From: MED-G78 sp964546275
Lineage (GTDB): Bacteria > Pseudomonadota > Gammaproteobacteria > Magnimaribacterales > D2472
Direction of reading: 5' to 3'
Length of the DNA: 35,771 nt
Assembly (NCBI GenBank): GCA_964546275.1
Contig: CAZJJG010000014.1
Coordinates: 1-35,771 of the forward strand
Shown here: piece after piece, positions 15,481 through 24,591 of the stretch
Numbering within the stretch: the stretch's first letter is position 1
Layout of the letters: each line of letters starts with the position of its first letter
The notes under the pieces: generated by a model
The model's input: only the letters and a program-made list of their open reading frames with translations
Database searches by the model: none
Told to the model about the DNA's origin: nothing
Position numbers and translations under genes: made by a program

Positions 15481-17349
15481 TTGAAAATTTATAATCAAAT
15501 ACCAGAATCAAAACCCAATACTCCGCTATTAGATAAAGTTAGTCTTCCTGAAGATATAAGATCTTTTTCTTCTAATGAGCTAAAACAGCTTGCAGATGAA
15601 TTAAGAGAATTCCTTTTATACTCTGTAGGTATCTCAGGAGGTCATCTAGGAAGCGGTCTTGGAGTAGTAGAATTAACGGTAGTCTTGCATTATCTATTTA
15701 ATACACCTGAGGATAATATTGTTTGGGATGTAGGGCATCAAGCTTATCCGCATAAGATTCTTACAGGAAGGAAAGAGAGTATTCATCAAGTAAGACATAA
15801 AGATGGCTTAGCGCCATTTCCTTCAAGATCAGAAAGTCAGTATGATGCTTTTGGTGTTGGTCATTCTAGTACCTCTATAAGCGCTGCGCTCGGGATGGCT
15901 CTTGCGAATAAAGAATTATTACAAGATAAGCATACTATTGCTGTAATTGGTGATGGAGCTATAACAGCAGGAATGGCTTTTGAGGCTTTAAGTCATACAG
16001 GGCATGAAAAGCCTAACCTGTTAATAATTCTCAATGATAATGATATGTCTATTTCAGAAAATGTTGGAGGTTTATCAAATTATTTTTCTAGAATTTGGGC
16101 TTCTAAACTCTACAAAGGGATTAAAAAAGGTGGTTCTAGTTTTCTAAAGAATCTTCCACAAGCTCACCACCTTGCCAGAAAAGTTGAAACTCAAATGAAA
16201 GCCATGGTTGCACCTGGAATGATATTTGAAGAACTTGGATTAAACTATATAGGTCCTATAGATGGGCATAATATTGATGAGCTTATTGAAGTGATAGGAA
16301 ACTTAAAAGACTTTGATGGGCCTCAATTCCTTCATATTATAACTAAAAAAGGTGCAGGTCTAAATCCTGCTGAAGATGACAGAATTGGGTATCATGCTAT
16401 AACAAAAATTAAACCAAAAGATTCAACAAAAGCTAGTTCACCTAAATATCAGGATATTTTCAGCAAATGGATTGTGGATACTGCTAAAGAGGATGATAAG
16501 TTGGTAGCTATAACGCCAGCTATGAGAGAAGGCTCTGGTTTAGTTGACTTTAGCAGAGAATTTCCTAGCAGGTATTATGATGTTGCTATTGCAGAACAGC
16601 ATGCTGTTACTCTTGCTGCAGGCCTAGCATGCGAAGGTAAAAAACCAGTCGTTGCTATTTATTCAACATTTTTACAAAGAGCATATGATCAATTTATTCA
16701 TGATGTAGCTCTTCAAAATCTTGATGTTACTTTTGCATTAGATAGAGCTGGTTTAGTTGGAGAGGATGGTCCAACACATTCAGGAAACTACGATATAGCC
16801 TATCTTAGATGTATTCCTAATATTGTAGTCATGACGCCATCTAATGAAAATGAAACTAGACTTATGCTCACAACAGCCTATGAGTATAAAGGGCCTGCAT
16901 CTGTAAGATATCCTCGAGGCTCTGGCCCCAATGTGCAAGTTAGCGATAATTTGGAAAGTCTGGAAATAGGAAAAGCTAATATAATTAGAGAAGGTTCAGA
17001 TAAGGTAATTTTTTTAAACTTTGGTTCATTACTTCACGAGGCTATAACAGTATCAGAGGCACTTGATTTAACATTAATTGATATGAGATTTGTTAAGCCT
17101 TTAGATAAAGAGATTTTAATAAAGTATTTAACAACTGCTGAATTATTTGTTTCTTTGGAAGATGGTTCTATTGCTGGTGGAGCTGGCAGCGGTGTTCAAG
17201 AATTCTGTTCTGAAGAAAATATAGTCATTAAATCTAAATTATTAGGTATTCCAGATATTTTTATTGAGCATGCCTCTCGAGAAGAGATGATTAAAGATGC
17301 AGGCTTGACTGCTATACAAATAGAAAAAACATTACTGCCATTGATGTAA
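15481..17349 (+). CDS. dxs: 1-deoxy-D-xylulose-5-phosphate synthase, Dxs
   Basis: Thiamine-diphosphate enzyme joining pyruvate and glyceraldehyde 3-phosphate, the first step of the MEP isoprenoid pathway. 622 residues, family length. Markers are GHQAYPHKILTGR (85-97), the ThDP-binding GDGAITAG (157-164) with the downstream NDNDMSIS, and the pyrimidine-domain AEQHAVTLAAG near 377 carrying the catalytic glutamate. The start is TTG at 15481, two bases after ispA. Its last 38 bases overlap the convergent pgpA gene. ThiL, needed for the ThDP cofactor, is encoded on the opposite strand just beyond. Confidence 0.96.
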   Translation: MKIYNQIPESKPNTPLLDKVSLPEDIRSFSSNELKQLADELREFLLYSVGISGGHLGSGLGVVELTVVLHYLFNTPEDNIVWDVGHQAYPHKILTGRKESIHQVRHKDGLAPFPSRSESQYDAFGVGHSSTSISAALGMALANKELLQDKHTIAVIGDGAITAGMAFEALSHTGHEKPNLLIILNDNDMSISENVGGLSNYFSRIWASKLYKGIKKGGSSFLKNLPQAHHLARKVETQMKAMVAPGMIFEELGLNYIGPIDGHNIDELIEVIGNLKDFDGPQFLHIITKKGAGLNPAEDDRIGYHAITKIKPKDSTKASSPKYQDIFSKWIVDTAKEDDKLVAITPAMREGSGLVDFSREFPSRYYDVAIAEQHAVTLAAGLACEGKKPVVAIYSTFLQRAYDQFIHDVALQNLDVTFALDRAGLVGEDGPTHSGNYDIAYLRCIPNIVVMTPSNENETRLMLTTAYEYKGPASVRYPRGSGPNVQVSDNLESLEIGKANIIREGSDKVIFLNFGSLLHEAITVSEALDLTLIDMRFVKPLDKEILIKYLTTAELFVSLEDGSIAGGAGSGVQEFCSEENIVIKSKLLGIPDIFIEHASREEMIKDAGLTAIQIEKTLLPLM

Positions 17350-17800
17350 TTGCTGCAAAAATACCTGCTATAACATCATCTAAAACTATCCCTAAACCGC
17401 CCTTCACATTCTTATCAATATAAGAAATAGGGAAAGGTTTTAAGATATCAAAAAATCTAAAAAGGAGAAATGCAATTATTACTAGTGCAACTCTTTCATC
17501 TTGAGTTTGATATAAAATTGCTGGATATAAGGCAATCCACATTCCAGCTAATTCATCTATTACTATAGATTTATGATCTTTCTCAACTAAATTAACTGAA
17601 GCTCTTTCACAAATCCATATTGAAAAAATAGTAACACTGCAAATAAGAATCTCAATATTAGAGACGTAATGAGAAATAAAAATGAATAATATACATGCAA
17701 AAAAAGAACCCCATGTTCCTGGAGCAAAGGGCATCTTGCCAATACCACCTAAAGTTGCAATAAAATGAATAGGGTTTTTAAGATCTGGAAATTTATTCAT
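17312..17800 (-). CDS. pgpA: Phosphatidylglycerophosphatase A, PgpA
   Basis: 162-residue integral membrane phosphatase making phosphatidylglycerol from its phosphate. Signatures are KMPFAPGTWGSFFA (about 23-36), the VIDELAGMW motif and the DDVIAG segment near the C-terminus, with several hydrophobic helices. The pairing downstream of thiL is a conserved gammaproteobacterial arrangement. The gene starts 4 bases after thiL, and its 3' end overlaps dxs by 38 bases tail to tail. Confidence 0.93.
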   Translation of the reverse strand: MNKFPDLKNPIHFIATLGGIGKMPFAPGTWGSFFACILFIFISHYVSNIEILICSVTIFSIWICERASVNLVEKDHKSIVIDELAGMWIALYPAILYQTQDERVALVIIAFLLFRFFDILKPFPISYIDKNVKGGLGIVLDDVIAGIFAAITSMAVMFFLFV

Positions 17801-17804
17801 TATT

Positions 17805-18683
17805 TTAGAAGTGTTCGTATCCTTTTATATCAACATCATAACCTTTTAATGAAACTAACTTAATTTCTTCTTCTTGAGTAACTTCACCTATCTTAAAAAA
17901 ATTATTATCAAATTTGTCTTTTGGTATTGTGAAACATAAGTCATAGTCATCACCTCCATTAATATCATCTATATCCTCGGTTATAGGAATATCATCTATA
18001 TTTATTACTCCTCCTCGTTTAGAGGCTTTTAGTAATTTTGTTAAATCAGCCAATAATCCATCTGATGTGTCTATGCAAGCTGATGCATAACTTACAATTT
18101 TTTTACCTATTTCAATTTTAGGTAATGGTCTTAGGTAATCTTTAATAAAAATTGAATCTCTTTTCATCTTCTTCCAGTCAGTTAAACCCTTCTTGGCTTT
18201 TCCTACCGAACTACTAATACAGATATAGTCTCCAATTTGAGCAGTGTCTCTCCTTAAGATTTTTTTAGAAAATGGAGTTCCATAAACAATAGCATTTAAG
18301 TTTAAAGGTCCTTTTGTTAAGTCGCCTCCAATTAGCGATATCTTAAATTCATTAGCTATATCCTCAACACCAATAGCTAATCTTTTATACCAATCAGAAT
18401 CTATAAAAGGTGAAGTTACAGAAAGGCTAAAGGCTATTGGCCTGCAGCCCATTGCAGCAATATCGCTTAATGCAACAGCAATAGCTCTATATCCGATGTC
18501 TTCTGGAGAAGCGTCTGATGGGAAATGAATATCAGCAACTGATGCATCGACAGAAGTAACAATAGGGCTCTGCAAATCAAAAATGGCGCAATCATCGCCT
18601 GGGCCAATAATTACACCATTCTCTTTATAATATTCAGCACCTATATGCTGAAATAATTCAATAAGTTCAAATTCTGAAGACAA
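17805..18683 (-). CDS. thiL: Thiamine-monophosphate kinase, ThiL
   Basis: Converts thiamine monophosphate to the active diphosphate. 292 residues with the PurM-like fold: GPGDDCAIFD near 28-37, SVDASVADIHF, AVALSDIAAMGC, LIGGDLTKGPL, CIDTSDGLLADL and GGDDYDLCF. The start is TTG at 18683, 3 bases after the thiolase stop. The linker between the IPITED strand and GGDDYD is much shorter than in E. coli ThiL (325 residues), and this accounts for most of the length difference. The usual upstream partner nusB lies instead at 24981-25412 with the rib genes. Confidence 0.93.
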   Translation of the reverse strand: MSSEFELIELFQHIGAEYYKENGVIIGPGDDCAIFDLQSPIVTSVDASVADIHFPSDASPEDIGYRAIAVALSDIAAMGCRPIAFSLSVTSPFIDSDWYKRLAIGVEDIANEFKISLIGGDLTKGPLNLNAIVYGTPFSKKILRRDTAQIGDYICISSSVGKAKKGLTDWKKMKRDSIFIKDYLRPLPKIEIGKKIVSYASACIDTSDGLLADLTKLLKASKRGGVINIDDIPITEDIDDINGGDDYDLCFTIPKDKFDNNFFKIGEVTQEEEIKLVSLKGYDVDIKGYEHF

Positions 18684-18686
18684 GAA

Positions 18687-19874
18687 CTAACTTGGGTATC
18701 TTTCAAATAACCCAGAAGCTCCCATGCCACCACCAACACACATAGTAACAACACCAAATTGTTTATCAGTTCTTCTAAGTTCACGTGAAATATGACCTAC
18801 ACATCTTGCTCCAGTCATGCCAAATGGATGTCCAATAGAAATAGATCCACCGTTTACATTAAGTTTATCCATTGGTATTCCTAATGTGTCTCTACAGTAA
18901 ACAACTTGAACAGCAAAAGCTTCATTAAGCTCCCAAAGATCAATATCACTAACTGATAATCCATTTTGTTTTAGTAATTTAGGTACTGAAAATACAGGTC
19001 CGATTCCCATTTCATCAGGCTCGCATCCCATGGTTGTAAATCCTCTAAAGTAAGCAAGTGGCTTAAGACCCAACTCAAGAGCTTTATCTTCAGACATAAT
19101 CAAGGAAACTCCAGCTCCATCTGATAATTGTGAAGAATTACCTGCTGTTACCGAACCATTTTCAGCAAATACTGGTTTCAATGAAGCTAGACCTTCCAAA
19201 GTAGTAGTAGGCCTATTACATTCATCTCTATCTACAGTTACGTCAACCTCTTTAGCTTCGCCAGTCTCTTTATTCATTAGCATCATTTTAGTATCCATAG
19301 GAACGATTTCATCTGCATAAATTCCAGATTCTTGAGCTGCCGCTGTTCTCATTTGACTCTCTAACGCATACTCATCTTGAGCTTCTCTTGAAACGTTATA
19401 TCTATTAGCTACTGTTTCAGCTGTAATGCCCATTGGATGATAAATACCAGGATATTCTTCTGCTAGTCTTGGATTAACAAAATTATCCATATTTTGTGCA
19501 CCCATCATAGAGATTGTTTCTGCACCACCAGCTATAACAGCGTCATAACATCCAGCCATAACCTGAGATGCTGCCATTGAAATAGTCTGCATTCCTGATG
19601 AACAATATCTATTTACAGTAGTTCCACCAACGGTGATAGGTAAGTTTGATAATACTGCTGCATTTCTTCCTAAATTATGACCCTGTGCTCCCTCTGGACT
19701 TCCGCAACCCATAATCACATCTTCTATAATTTCTGGAGGTAAGTTAGGATTTCTCTCTAATAAAGCGTTAATAATATGGGCAAGCATGTCATCAGGTCTG
19801 GTCATATTAAAACCACCTCTGTGAGATTTAGCTAATCCAGTTCTTACGCTGTCTACTATTACTGCGTTTTTCAT
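18687..19874 (-). CDS. Thiolase (acetyl-CoA acyltransferase/acetyltransferase)
   Basis: 395-residue thiolase of the degradative FadA/AtoB superfamily, either cleaving 3-ketoacyl-CoA in beta-oxidation or condensing acetyl-CoA. The nucleophile is C91 in NRYCSSGMQ. The catalytic H349 is in SIGHPFGMTGAR and C379 in MCVGGGMGASG. Chain-length preference cannot be read from sequence, so no symbol is given. A GGAG Shine-Dalgarno lies just before the ATG. It heads a thiolase-thiL-pgpA transcript with 3- to 4-base gaps, an unusual partnership with no obvious metabolic link. A FadB partner is not adjacent. Confidence 0.92.
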   Translation of the reverse strand: MKNAVIVDSVRTGLAKSHRGGFNMTRPDDMLAHIINALLERNPNLPPEIIEDVIMGCGSPEGAQGHNLGRNAAVLSNLPITVGGTTVNRYCSSGMQTISMAASQVMAGCYDAVIAGGAETISMMGAQNMDNFVNPRLAEEYPGIYHPMGITAETVANRYNVSREAQDEYALESQMRTAAAQESGIYADEIVPMDTKMMLMNKETGEAKEVDVTVDRDECNRPTTTLEGLASLKPVFAENGSVTAGNSSQLSDGAGVSLIMSEDKALELGLKPLAYFRGFTTMGCEPDEMGIGPVFSVPKLLKQNGLSVSDIDLWELNEAFAVQVVYCRDTLGIPMDKLNVNGGSISIGHPFGMTGARCVGHISRELRRTDKQFGVVTMCVGGGMGASGLFERYPS

Positions 19875-19998
19875 GTCATCTCCTATAATAAATTTTCATT
19901 GCTATTTTAGACTATCATAATCGCAACTTAAAGCTTTATCCGAATTAGGGATAATAACTATATTAAACTGATTTGTTTTTCTAAATATATATGTTCTA

Positions 19999-20026
19999 TT
20001 GTATTACGGGCTTAATTTAATATGAT
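19999..20026 (+). promoter_or_regulatory. Promoter of nth giving a nearly leaderless transcript
   Basis: TTGTAT (19999-20004), a 16-base spacer and TATGAT (20021-20026) form a credible sigma-70 site. Transcription should begin near 20033, only about five bases before the nth ATG at 20038, and no Shine-Dalgarno is present. Confidence 0.45.
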
Positions 20027-20037
20027 AGATTCTGATT

Positions 20038-20691
20038 ATGATAAAAGCTGATAGAGCAAAACTAGTTTCAAGTATTTTAAATAAACAATATCCTGAAACT
20101 CCAGTACCTTTAAAACACGATTCTACATATACATTATTAATAGCAGTTCTTCTGTCTGCTCAATGTACTGATGAAAGAGTAAATAAAGTTACTCCAAAAC
20201 TTTTTCAATTAGCCTCTTCTCCTGCAGAGATGTCAAAAATTTCTCAACAAAAGGTATATGAGATTATTAAGCCTTGTGGACTTGGTCCAAAAAAATCAAG
20301 CGCTATTATTTCTTTATCTAAAATTTTAGTTGAAAAATTTGCCGGTATTGTTCCTAAAGATATAATCGAATTAGAAAAACTTCCTGGTGTTGGGCATAAA
20401 ACTGCTTCAGTTGTTATATCACAAGGTTTTGGCATCCCAGCTTTTCCAGTTGATACACATATTCATAGATTAGCTCAAAGATGGGGTCTCACTAAAGGCA
20501 AGAATGTAGTTGAAACAGAAAAAGATCTTAAAAAAATATTTCCAAAATATGATTGGAATAAGCTTCATCTTCAAATAATTTTTTGGGGACGTGAATTTTG
20601 TCAAGCAAGAGAATGTTTTGGCACATCGTGTCAGATATGTACCTCATGTTTTCCAAAAAGAACTAAACCTTTTATGCACAAACGACCATAG
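20038..20691 (+). CDS. nth: Endonuclease III, Nth
   Basis: Bifunctional glycosylase/AP lyase removing oxidised pyrimidines. 217 residues. The helix-hairpin-helix LPGVGHKTAS is at 115-124 with catalytic K121, and D139 lies in VDTHIHR. The C-terminal cysteine cluster is atypical: Cys at 188, 193, 198, 201 and 204, instead of the E. coli C-X6-C-X2-C-X5-C. The canonical second cysteine position (195) is Gly, but enough cysteines remain to hold a 4Fe-4S cluster in another arrangement. The usual rnf or rsxB neighbour is absent. glyA follows 45 bases downstream. Confidence 0.95.
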   Translation: MIKADRAKLVSSILNKQYPETPVPLKHDSTYTLLIAVLLSAQCTDERVNKVTPKLFQLASSPAEMSKISQQKVYEIIKPCGLGPKKSSAIISLSKILVEKFAGIVPKDIIELEKLPGVGHKTASVVISQGFGIPAFPVDTHIHRLAQRWGLTKGKNVVETEKDLKKIFPKYDWNKLHLQIIFWGREFCQARECFGTSCQICTSCFPKRTKPFMHKRP

Positions 20692-20727
20692 TTCATTTAA
20701 AATAAACATTCTAAAAATTTCCTAATT

Positions 20728-20731
20728 GGAG
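20728..20731 (+). promoter_or_regulatory. Shine-Dalgarno of glyA
   Basis: GGAG lies five bases before the glyA ATG at 20737, one of the clearest ribosome-binding sites in the window. It supports the annotated 425-residue start. Confidence 0.7.
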
Positions 20732-20736
20732 ACAAA

Positions 20737-22014
20737 ATGTTGTCAAAATCAGATTCTATTTTTAATAATAATGATTCTATAGAGAAATATGATGCAGATC
20801 TGTGGGATGCATTAAACAAAGAATCATTTAGGCAAGAAGAACATTTAGAACTTATTGCATCAGAGAATTATGCAACTAAGAGAATTCTTGAAGCTCAAGG
20901 ATCAATTCTTACTAATAAATATGCTGAAGGGTACCCCTCTAAAAGATATTATGGCGGTTGTGAATATGTAGACATAGCAGAAGAGCTTGCTATAGAGAGA
21001 GCTAAACAATTATTCAATGCAGATTATGCAAATGTTCAGCCTCACTCAGGATCTTCAGCCAATGCTGCTGCATTCCTTGCACTACTAAAACCTAATGACA
21101 AAATTTTAGGCATGAGTTTAGATCATGGGGGTCACTTAACTCATGGAGCTAAAGTAAATTTTTCTGGAAAAAATTATGAAGGGATTCAATATGGGCTGCA
21201 TCCTAAAACTCATGACATTGATTATGATCAGGTAAGGAGTTTAGCTCATGAGCATAAACCTAAACTAATAATAGCTGGATTTTCTGCTTTTTCTGGAATA
21301 ATTGATTGGTCAATTTTTAGAGAAATTGCAGATGAGATTGGCGCATATTTCCTTGTAGATATGGCCCATGTTTCAGGATTAGTTGCAGCAGGCTTATACC
21401 CTTCTCCACTGCCTTATGCTGATGTAGTAACATCTACAACTCATAAAACATTACGAGGTCCAAGATCAGGAATAATTTTAGCTAAGAGCAATCCCGAGCT
21501 TGAAAAAAAACTAAATTCTGCAGTATTCCCTGGCTCTCAAGGCGGGCCATTGATGCATGTTATTGCGGCTAAAGCGATATGTTTTAAAGAAGCATTGGAG
21601 CCTGAATTTAAAGTCTACACTCAGCAAGTATTAGATAATGCTAAAACAATGTGTGATGTAATTCTTTCAAGAGGAATTGATATCGTTTCAGGGAAAACAG
21701 ACAATCATATAATTTTGATGGACTTAAGAAGTAAAGGTATTACAGGAAAAGATTCAGAAAAAGCACTTGGGCTAGCTAATATAACTGTAAATAAAAATGC
21801 TGTTCCAAATGATCCTCAGTCTCCATTTGTGACATCTGGGATTAGACTCGGTACTCCTGCCATTACTACAAGAGGGTTTAAACAAGAAGAAATAATATTA
21901 ATTAGTAATTGGATTTGTGATGTGATCTTAAATATAGAAAATGAAGAAATGATAAGTAGTATTAAAAATAATGTCATTGAGCTATGTAAGAAATTTCCTG
22001 TATATAATAAGTAA
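20737..22014 (+). CDS. glyA: Serine hydroxymethyltransferase, GlyA
   Basis: PLP enzyme interconverting serine and glycine and supplying methylene-tetrahydrofolate. 425 residues. Motifs are HLELIASEN (36-44), NKYAEGYPSKRYYGG (60-74), VQPHSGSSAN (100-109), and the PLP lysine K237 in TSTTHKTLRGPRSG. The N-terminus is about ten residues longer than E. coli GlyA, but the good Shine-Dalgarno supports it. Followed by nrdR after 2 bases, a common gammaproteobacterial order (glyA-nrdR-ribD-...-nusB). Confidence 0.96.
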   Translation: MLSKSDSIFNNNDSIEKYDADLWDALNKESFRQEEHLELIASENYATKRILEAQGSILTNKYAEGYPSKRYYGGCEYVDIAEELAIERAKQLFNADYANVQPHSGSSANAAAFLALLKPNDKILGMSLDHGGHLTHGAKVNFSGKNYEGIQYGLHPKTHDIDYDQVRSLAHEHKPKLIIAGFSAFSGIIDWSIFREIADEIGAYFLVDMAHVSGLVAAGLYPSPLPYADVVTSTTHKTLRGPRSGIILAKSNPELEKKLNSAVFPGSQGGPLMHVIAAKAICFKEALEPEFKVYTQQVLDNAKTMCDVILSRGIDIVSGKTDNHIILMDLRSKGITGKDSEKALGLANITVNKNAVPNDPQSPFVTSGIRLGTPAITTRGFKQEEIILISNWICDVILNIENEEMISSIKNNVIELCKKFPVYNK

Positions 22015-22016
22015 TT

Positions 22017-22511
22017 ATGTACTGTCCATTTTGCCAAGCTGAAGATACAAAAGTTGTTGATTCAAGGCTAGTTGCAGATGGTTCGCAGACTAAAAGAAGA
22101 AGATCATGCGAAGTATGCCAATCAAGATTTACAACTTTTGAAACAGCTGACTTAGCTTTACCAAGAGTTATAAAAAATAATGGTGAAAGACAGCCTTTTA
22201 ATGGCTCTAAGTTAAAAAGAGGAATGTTAAGAGCTCTTGAAAAACGTCCCTTATCTACAGAAGAGATTGATACAGCATTTGGAAAAATGCTAAATGAGAT
22301 TAGAACCAGTGGCGTTAGAGAGATAGATTCTTATGCAGTGGGTGAAATAATGATGAAGGTTTTAAAAGATATTGATCAAGTTGCCTATGTAAGATTTGCT
22401 TCTGTGTATAGAGACTTTCAAGATATAAATGACTTTTCAGAAGAGATTAATTCATTAAGTAAATCATCCGGTAAGAAGAAGAAAATAAAGAATAATCCAG
22501 AAAAAAAATGA
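22017..22511 (+). CDS. nrdR: Transcriptional repressor NrdR
   Basis: Zinc-ribbon and ATP-cone repressor of ribonucleotide reductase genes. 164 residues: zinc ribbon CPFC-X(~27)-CEVC at the N-terminus with the RRRSC motif, then the ATP-cone (about 48-138: VIKNNGERQPFNGSKLKRGM). The C-terminal 20 residues are a basic Lys-rich tail. It overlaps ribD by ATGA. NrdR boxes (imperfect palindromes upstream of nrd genes) are not expected here because no nrd gene is in the window. Confidence 0.96.
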   Translation: MYCPFCQAEDTKVVDSRLVADGSQTKRRRSCEVCQSRFTTFETADLALPRVIKNNGERQPFNGSKLKRGMLRALEKRPLSTEEIDTAFGKMLNEIRTSGVREIDSYAVGEIMMKVLKDIDQVAYVRFASVYRDFQDINDFSEEINSLSKSSGKKKKIKNNPEKK

Positions 22512-23518
22512 GCTATCTTAAATATATGCGAAGAGCTATATCTCTTGCAGATATTTATAAATATACAGCAAAGCCAAATCCTGTAGTTGGAGCAATTCTT
22601 CTTAAAGACCAAGTAATAATTTCAGAAGGAGCTCATGAGAGATTTGGACAAGCTCATGCTGAAATTAATGCAATTGAAACAGCAAAAAAACAACTAGGAA
22701 AAACTTTTGATTCATTTAATGAATTAACTCTCATTTGCACATTAGAACCTTGTAATCACTCTGGAAAAACTGGGCCATGTAGTGAAGCTATTATTGAAGC
22801 TGGAATTAAGAAAGTCATTATTGGCTCTGAAGATCCTAATCCTGAGGTTGCAGGAAGCGGAATAAAAAATCTTATCAATAATGGCATAGAGGTAGAAGTG
22901 GGTTTATGTGAAGATCTGGTAAAAGAACAAAATAAATTCTTCTTTTTTAAGCATCAAAATAATAGGCCTTATCTGACTATTAAAATAGCTAGTTCTCTAG
23001 ATGGAAAATCTCATAATAGAAATGGAAGTAGTACTTGGATAACTAGTAAAGAATCTAGGGAGGATGTTCAACAAGTTAGAGCTAAGTATGACGCGATTTT
23101 AACTGGAGGAAATACAGTTGCAGATGATAATCCCAGAATGAATGCTAGGGTAAATTTTGAAGTAAACCAACCAAAAAAAATATTATTATCAAACAAAGAT
23201 GATTTAGACATGCAAGGAAATTTTTTTAAAAATTCATCTGTACATATTATTAAAGAAAAAAATATAAAAGAAATAATAAAACAATTTAAAACTTCTGATC
23301 ACTGTTCCATTTTAATTGAGGCTGGTCCTAAATTAGTTAATGCCTTTTTATCTACAAACAATATTGATGAATTAATAGTCTATGAATCATCAGATCTTCT
23401 GGGGCCTGAGGGCGTAAGTTGGTTTACAGAAGATAATGCTATTGAAAATCTAGGTTTTAAACTAGAATCCACTTGTAAAATTAAAGCTGATACAAAGAGA
23501 ATATATACAAAATGTTAA
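22508..23518 (+). CDS. ribD: Riboflavin biosynthesis deaminase/reductase, RibD
   Basis: Bifunctional enzyme performing the second and third steps from GTP to riboflavin. 336 residues (usual about 360-370). The N-terminal deaminase has the zinc motifs HAEINA and LEPCNHSGKTGPC. The C-terminal reductase begins with RPYLTIKIASSLDGK (about 157-171), and TGGNTVADDNPRMNAR lies near residues 198-213. It overlaps nrdR by 4 and ribBA by 7 bases. ribE (riboflavin synthase), normally the next gene, is not here. Confidence 0.95.
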   Translation: MSYLKYMRRAISLADIYKYTAKPNPVVGAILLKDQVIISEGAHERFGQAHAEINAIETAKKQLGKTFDSFNELTLICTLEPCNHSGKTGPCSEAIIEAGIKKVIIGSEDPNPEVAGSGIKNLINNGIEVEVGLCEDLVKEQNKFFFFKHQNNRPYLTIKIASSLDGKSHNRNGSSTWITSKESREDVQQVRAKYDAILTGGNTVADDNPRMNARVNFEVNQPKKILLSNKDDLDMQGNFFKNSSVHIIKEKNIKEIIKQFKTSDHCSILIEAGPKLVNAFLSTNNIDELIVYESSDLLGPEGVSWFTEDNAIENLGFKLESTCKIKADTKRIYTKC

Positions 23519-24591
23519 AAGATAATATTAAAGAAATAATAGAAGATATAAAACAAGGGAAAATGGTAATCATTCTCGATGATGAAGAAAGAGAAAATGA
23601 AGGCGATTTAGTATGTGCTGCTGATCTTGTGACTCCTGAAATTGTTAATTTTATGGCCTCTAAAGGAAAAGGCTTAATTTGTCTTCCTATGAGTCCTGAT
23701 TTATGTAATAAATTTGATCTTCCTATGATGACTCATAAAAATAGAGCTGCTAATAGAACAGCATTTACAGTTTCAATTGAAGCAGCAAAAGGTATTACAA
23801 CAGGAATTTCTGCAGCTGATAGGTCCCATACTATTAAAACAGCTGTAAACAAAGATTCAAAACCATCTGATATTGTTCAACCTGGACATATATTCCCTCT
23901 TAAAGCTATGGAGGGAGGTATTTTAAGTAGAGCTGGACATACTGAGGCTGCATGCGATCTTGCTAAGCTAGCAGGTCTTCAGGCTGCTGGGGTTATATGT
24001 GAAATAATGAATGATGATGGGACTATGGCTAGAAGAGATGACCTAATTAAATTTGGTGAAGAGCATAATATAAAGGTTGGAACTATTGCAGATCTTATTG
24101 ATTATAGGTTGTCATCAGATTCAACTATAGAAGCTGTTCATGATCGTGATATTTCAAATGAATTTGGTGAATTTCAACTTATTGTCTGGAGAGATACAGT
24201 TAATGATGAATATCATTTCTCTTTAAGTAAAGGGGATTTATCTAAAGTTAAATCTCCATTAGTCAGAGTTCAAACTCACAGCATTTTACAAGACACTCTC
24301 GGGATAGAAGAGTTAGGTAAAAATTGGTCAATAAGAAGATCGCTTGAAAGGATTTCAAAAGAGGAAGCGGGTCTTTTTGTTTTAATAAACCATAGGGATG
24401 CTAAAAGTTACTGGCTTAACAAGCTTGAAAATAAAGAAACTGAACCAAAAACAAATAGGCGAGTAATTGGAGTAGGCTCTCAAATACTAAGAGCAATAGG
24501 TTTAAAGGAAATTACAGTCCTTGGAACTCCCACAAAGTACAATGCTGTTTCGGGTTTTAATATAGAGATTACTGGTTTTATAAATGAATAA
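23512..24591 (+). CDS. ribB: 3,4-dihydroxy-2-butanone 4-phosphate synthase with degenerate GTP cyclohydrolase II domain (RibBA type)
   Basis: 359 residues. The RibB domain (1-200) is intact, with DDEERENEGDLV (23-34) and the RAGHTEAA motif (140-147), and makes the 4-carbon unit for lumazine. The C-terminal 150 residues resemble GTP cyclohydrolase II but read VRVQTHSILQDTLGIEELGK at 251-270, with no counterparts of the three zinc cysteines (C54, C65 and C67 in E. coli RibA). Cyclohydrolase activity is therefore unlikely, and a separate RibA is expected elsewhere. RibB proteins with inert RibA-like tails are known in several gammaproteobacteria. Overlaps ribD by 7 and ribH by 8 bases. Confidence 0.92.
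   Translation: MLKDNIKEIIEDIKQGKMVIILDDEERENEGDLVCAADLVTPEIVNFMASKGKGLICLPMSPDLCNKFDLPMMTHKNRAANRTAFTVSIEAAKGITTGISAADRSHTIKTAVNKDSKPSDIVQPGHIFPLKAMEGGILSRAGHTEAACDLAKLAGLQAAGVICEIMNDDGTMARRDDLIKFGEEHNIKVGTIADLIDYRLSSDSTIEAVHDRDISNEFGEFQLIVWRDTVNDEYHFSLSKGDLSKVKSPLVRVQTHSILQDTLGIEELGKNWSIRRSLERISKEEAGLFVLINHRDAKSYWLNKLENKETEPKTNRRVIGVGSQILRAIGLKEITVLGTPTKYNAVSGFNIEITGFINE

Noticed and set aside
15143..15511. Minus-strand open frame of 122 codons over the ispA 3' end
   Set aside because: Antisense to a convincing IspA with both aspartate-rich motifs; no family resemblance of its own.
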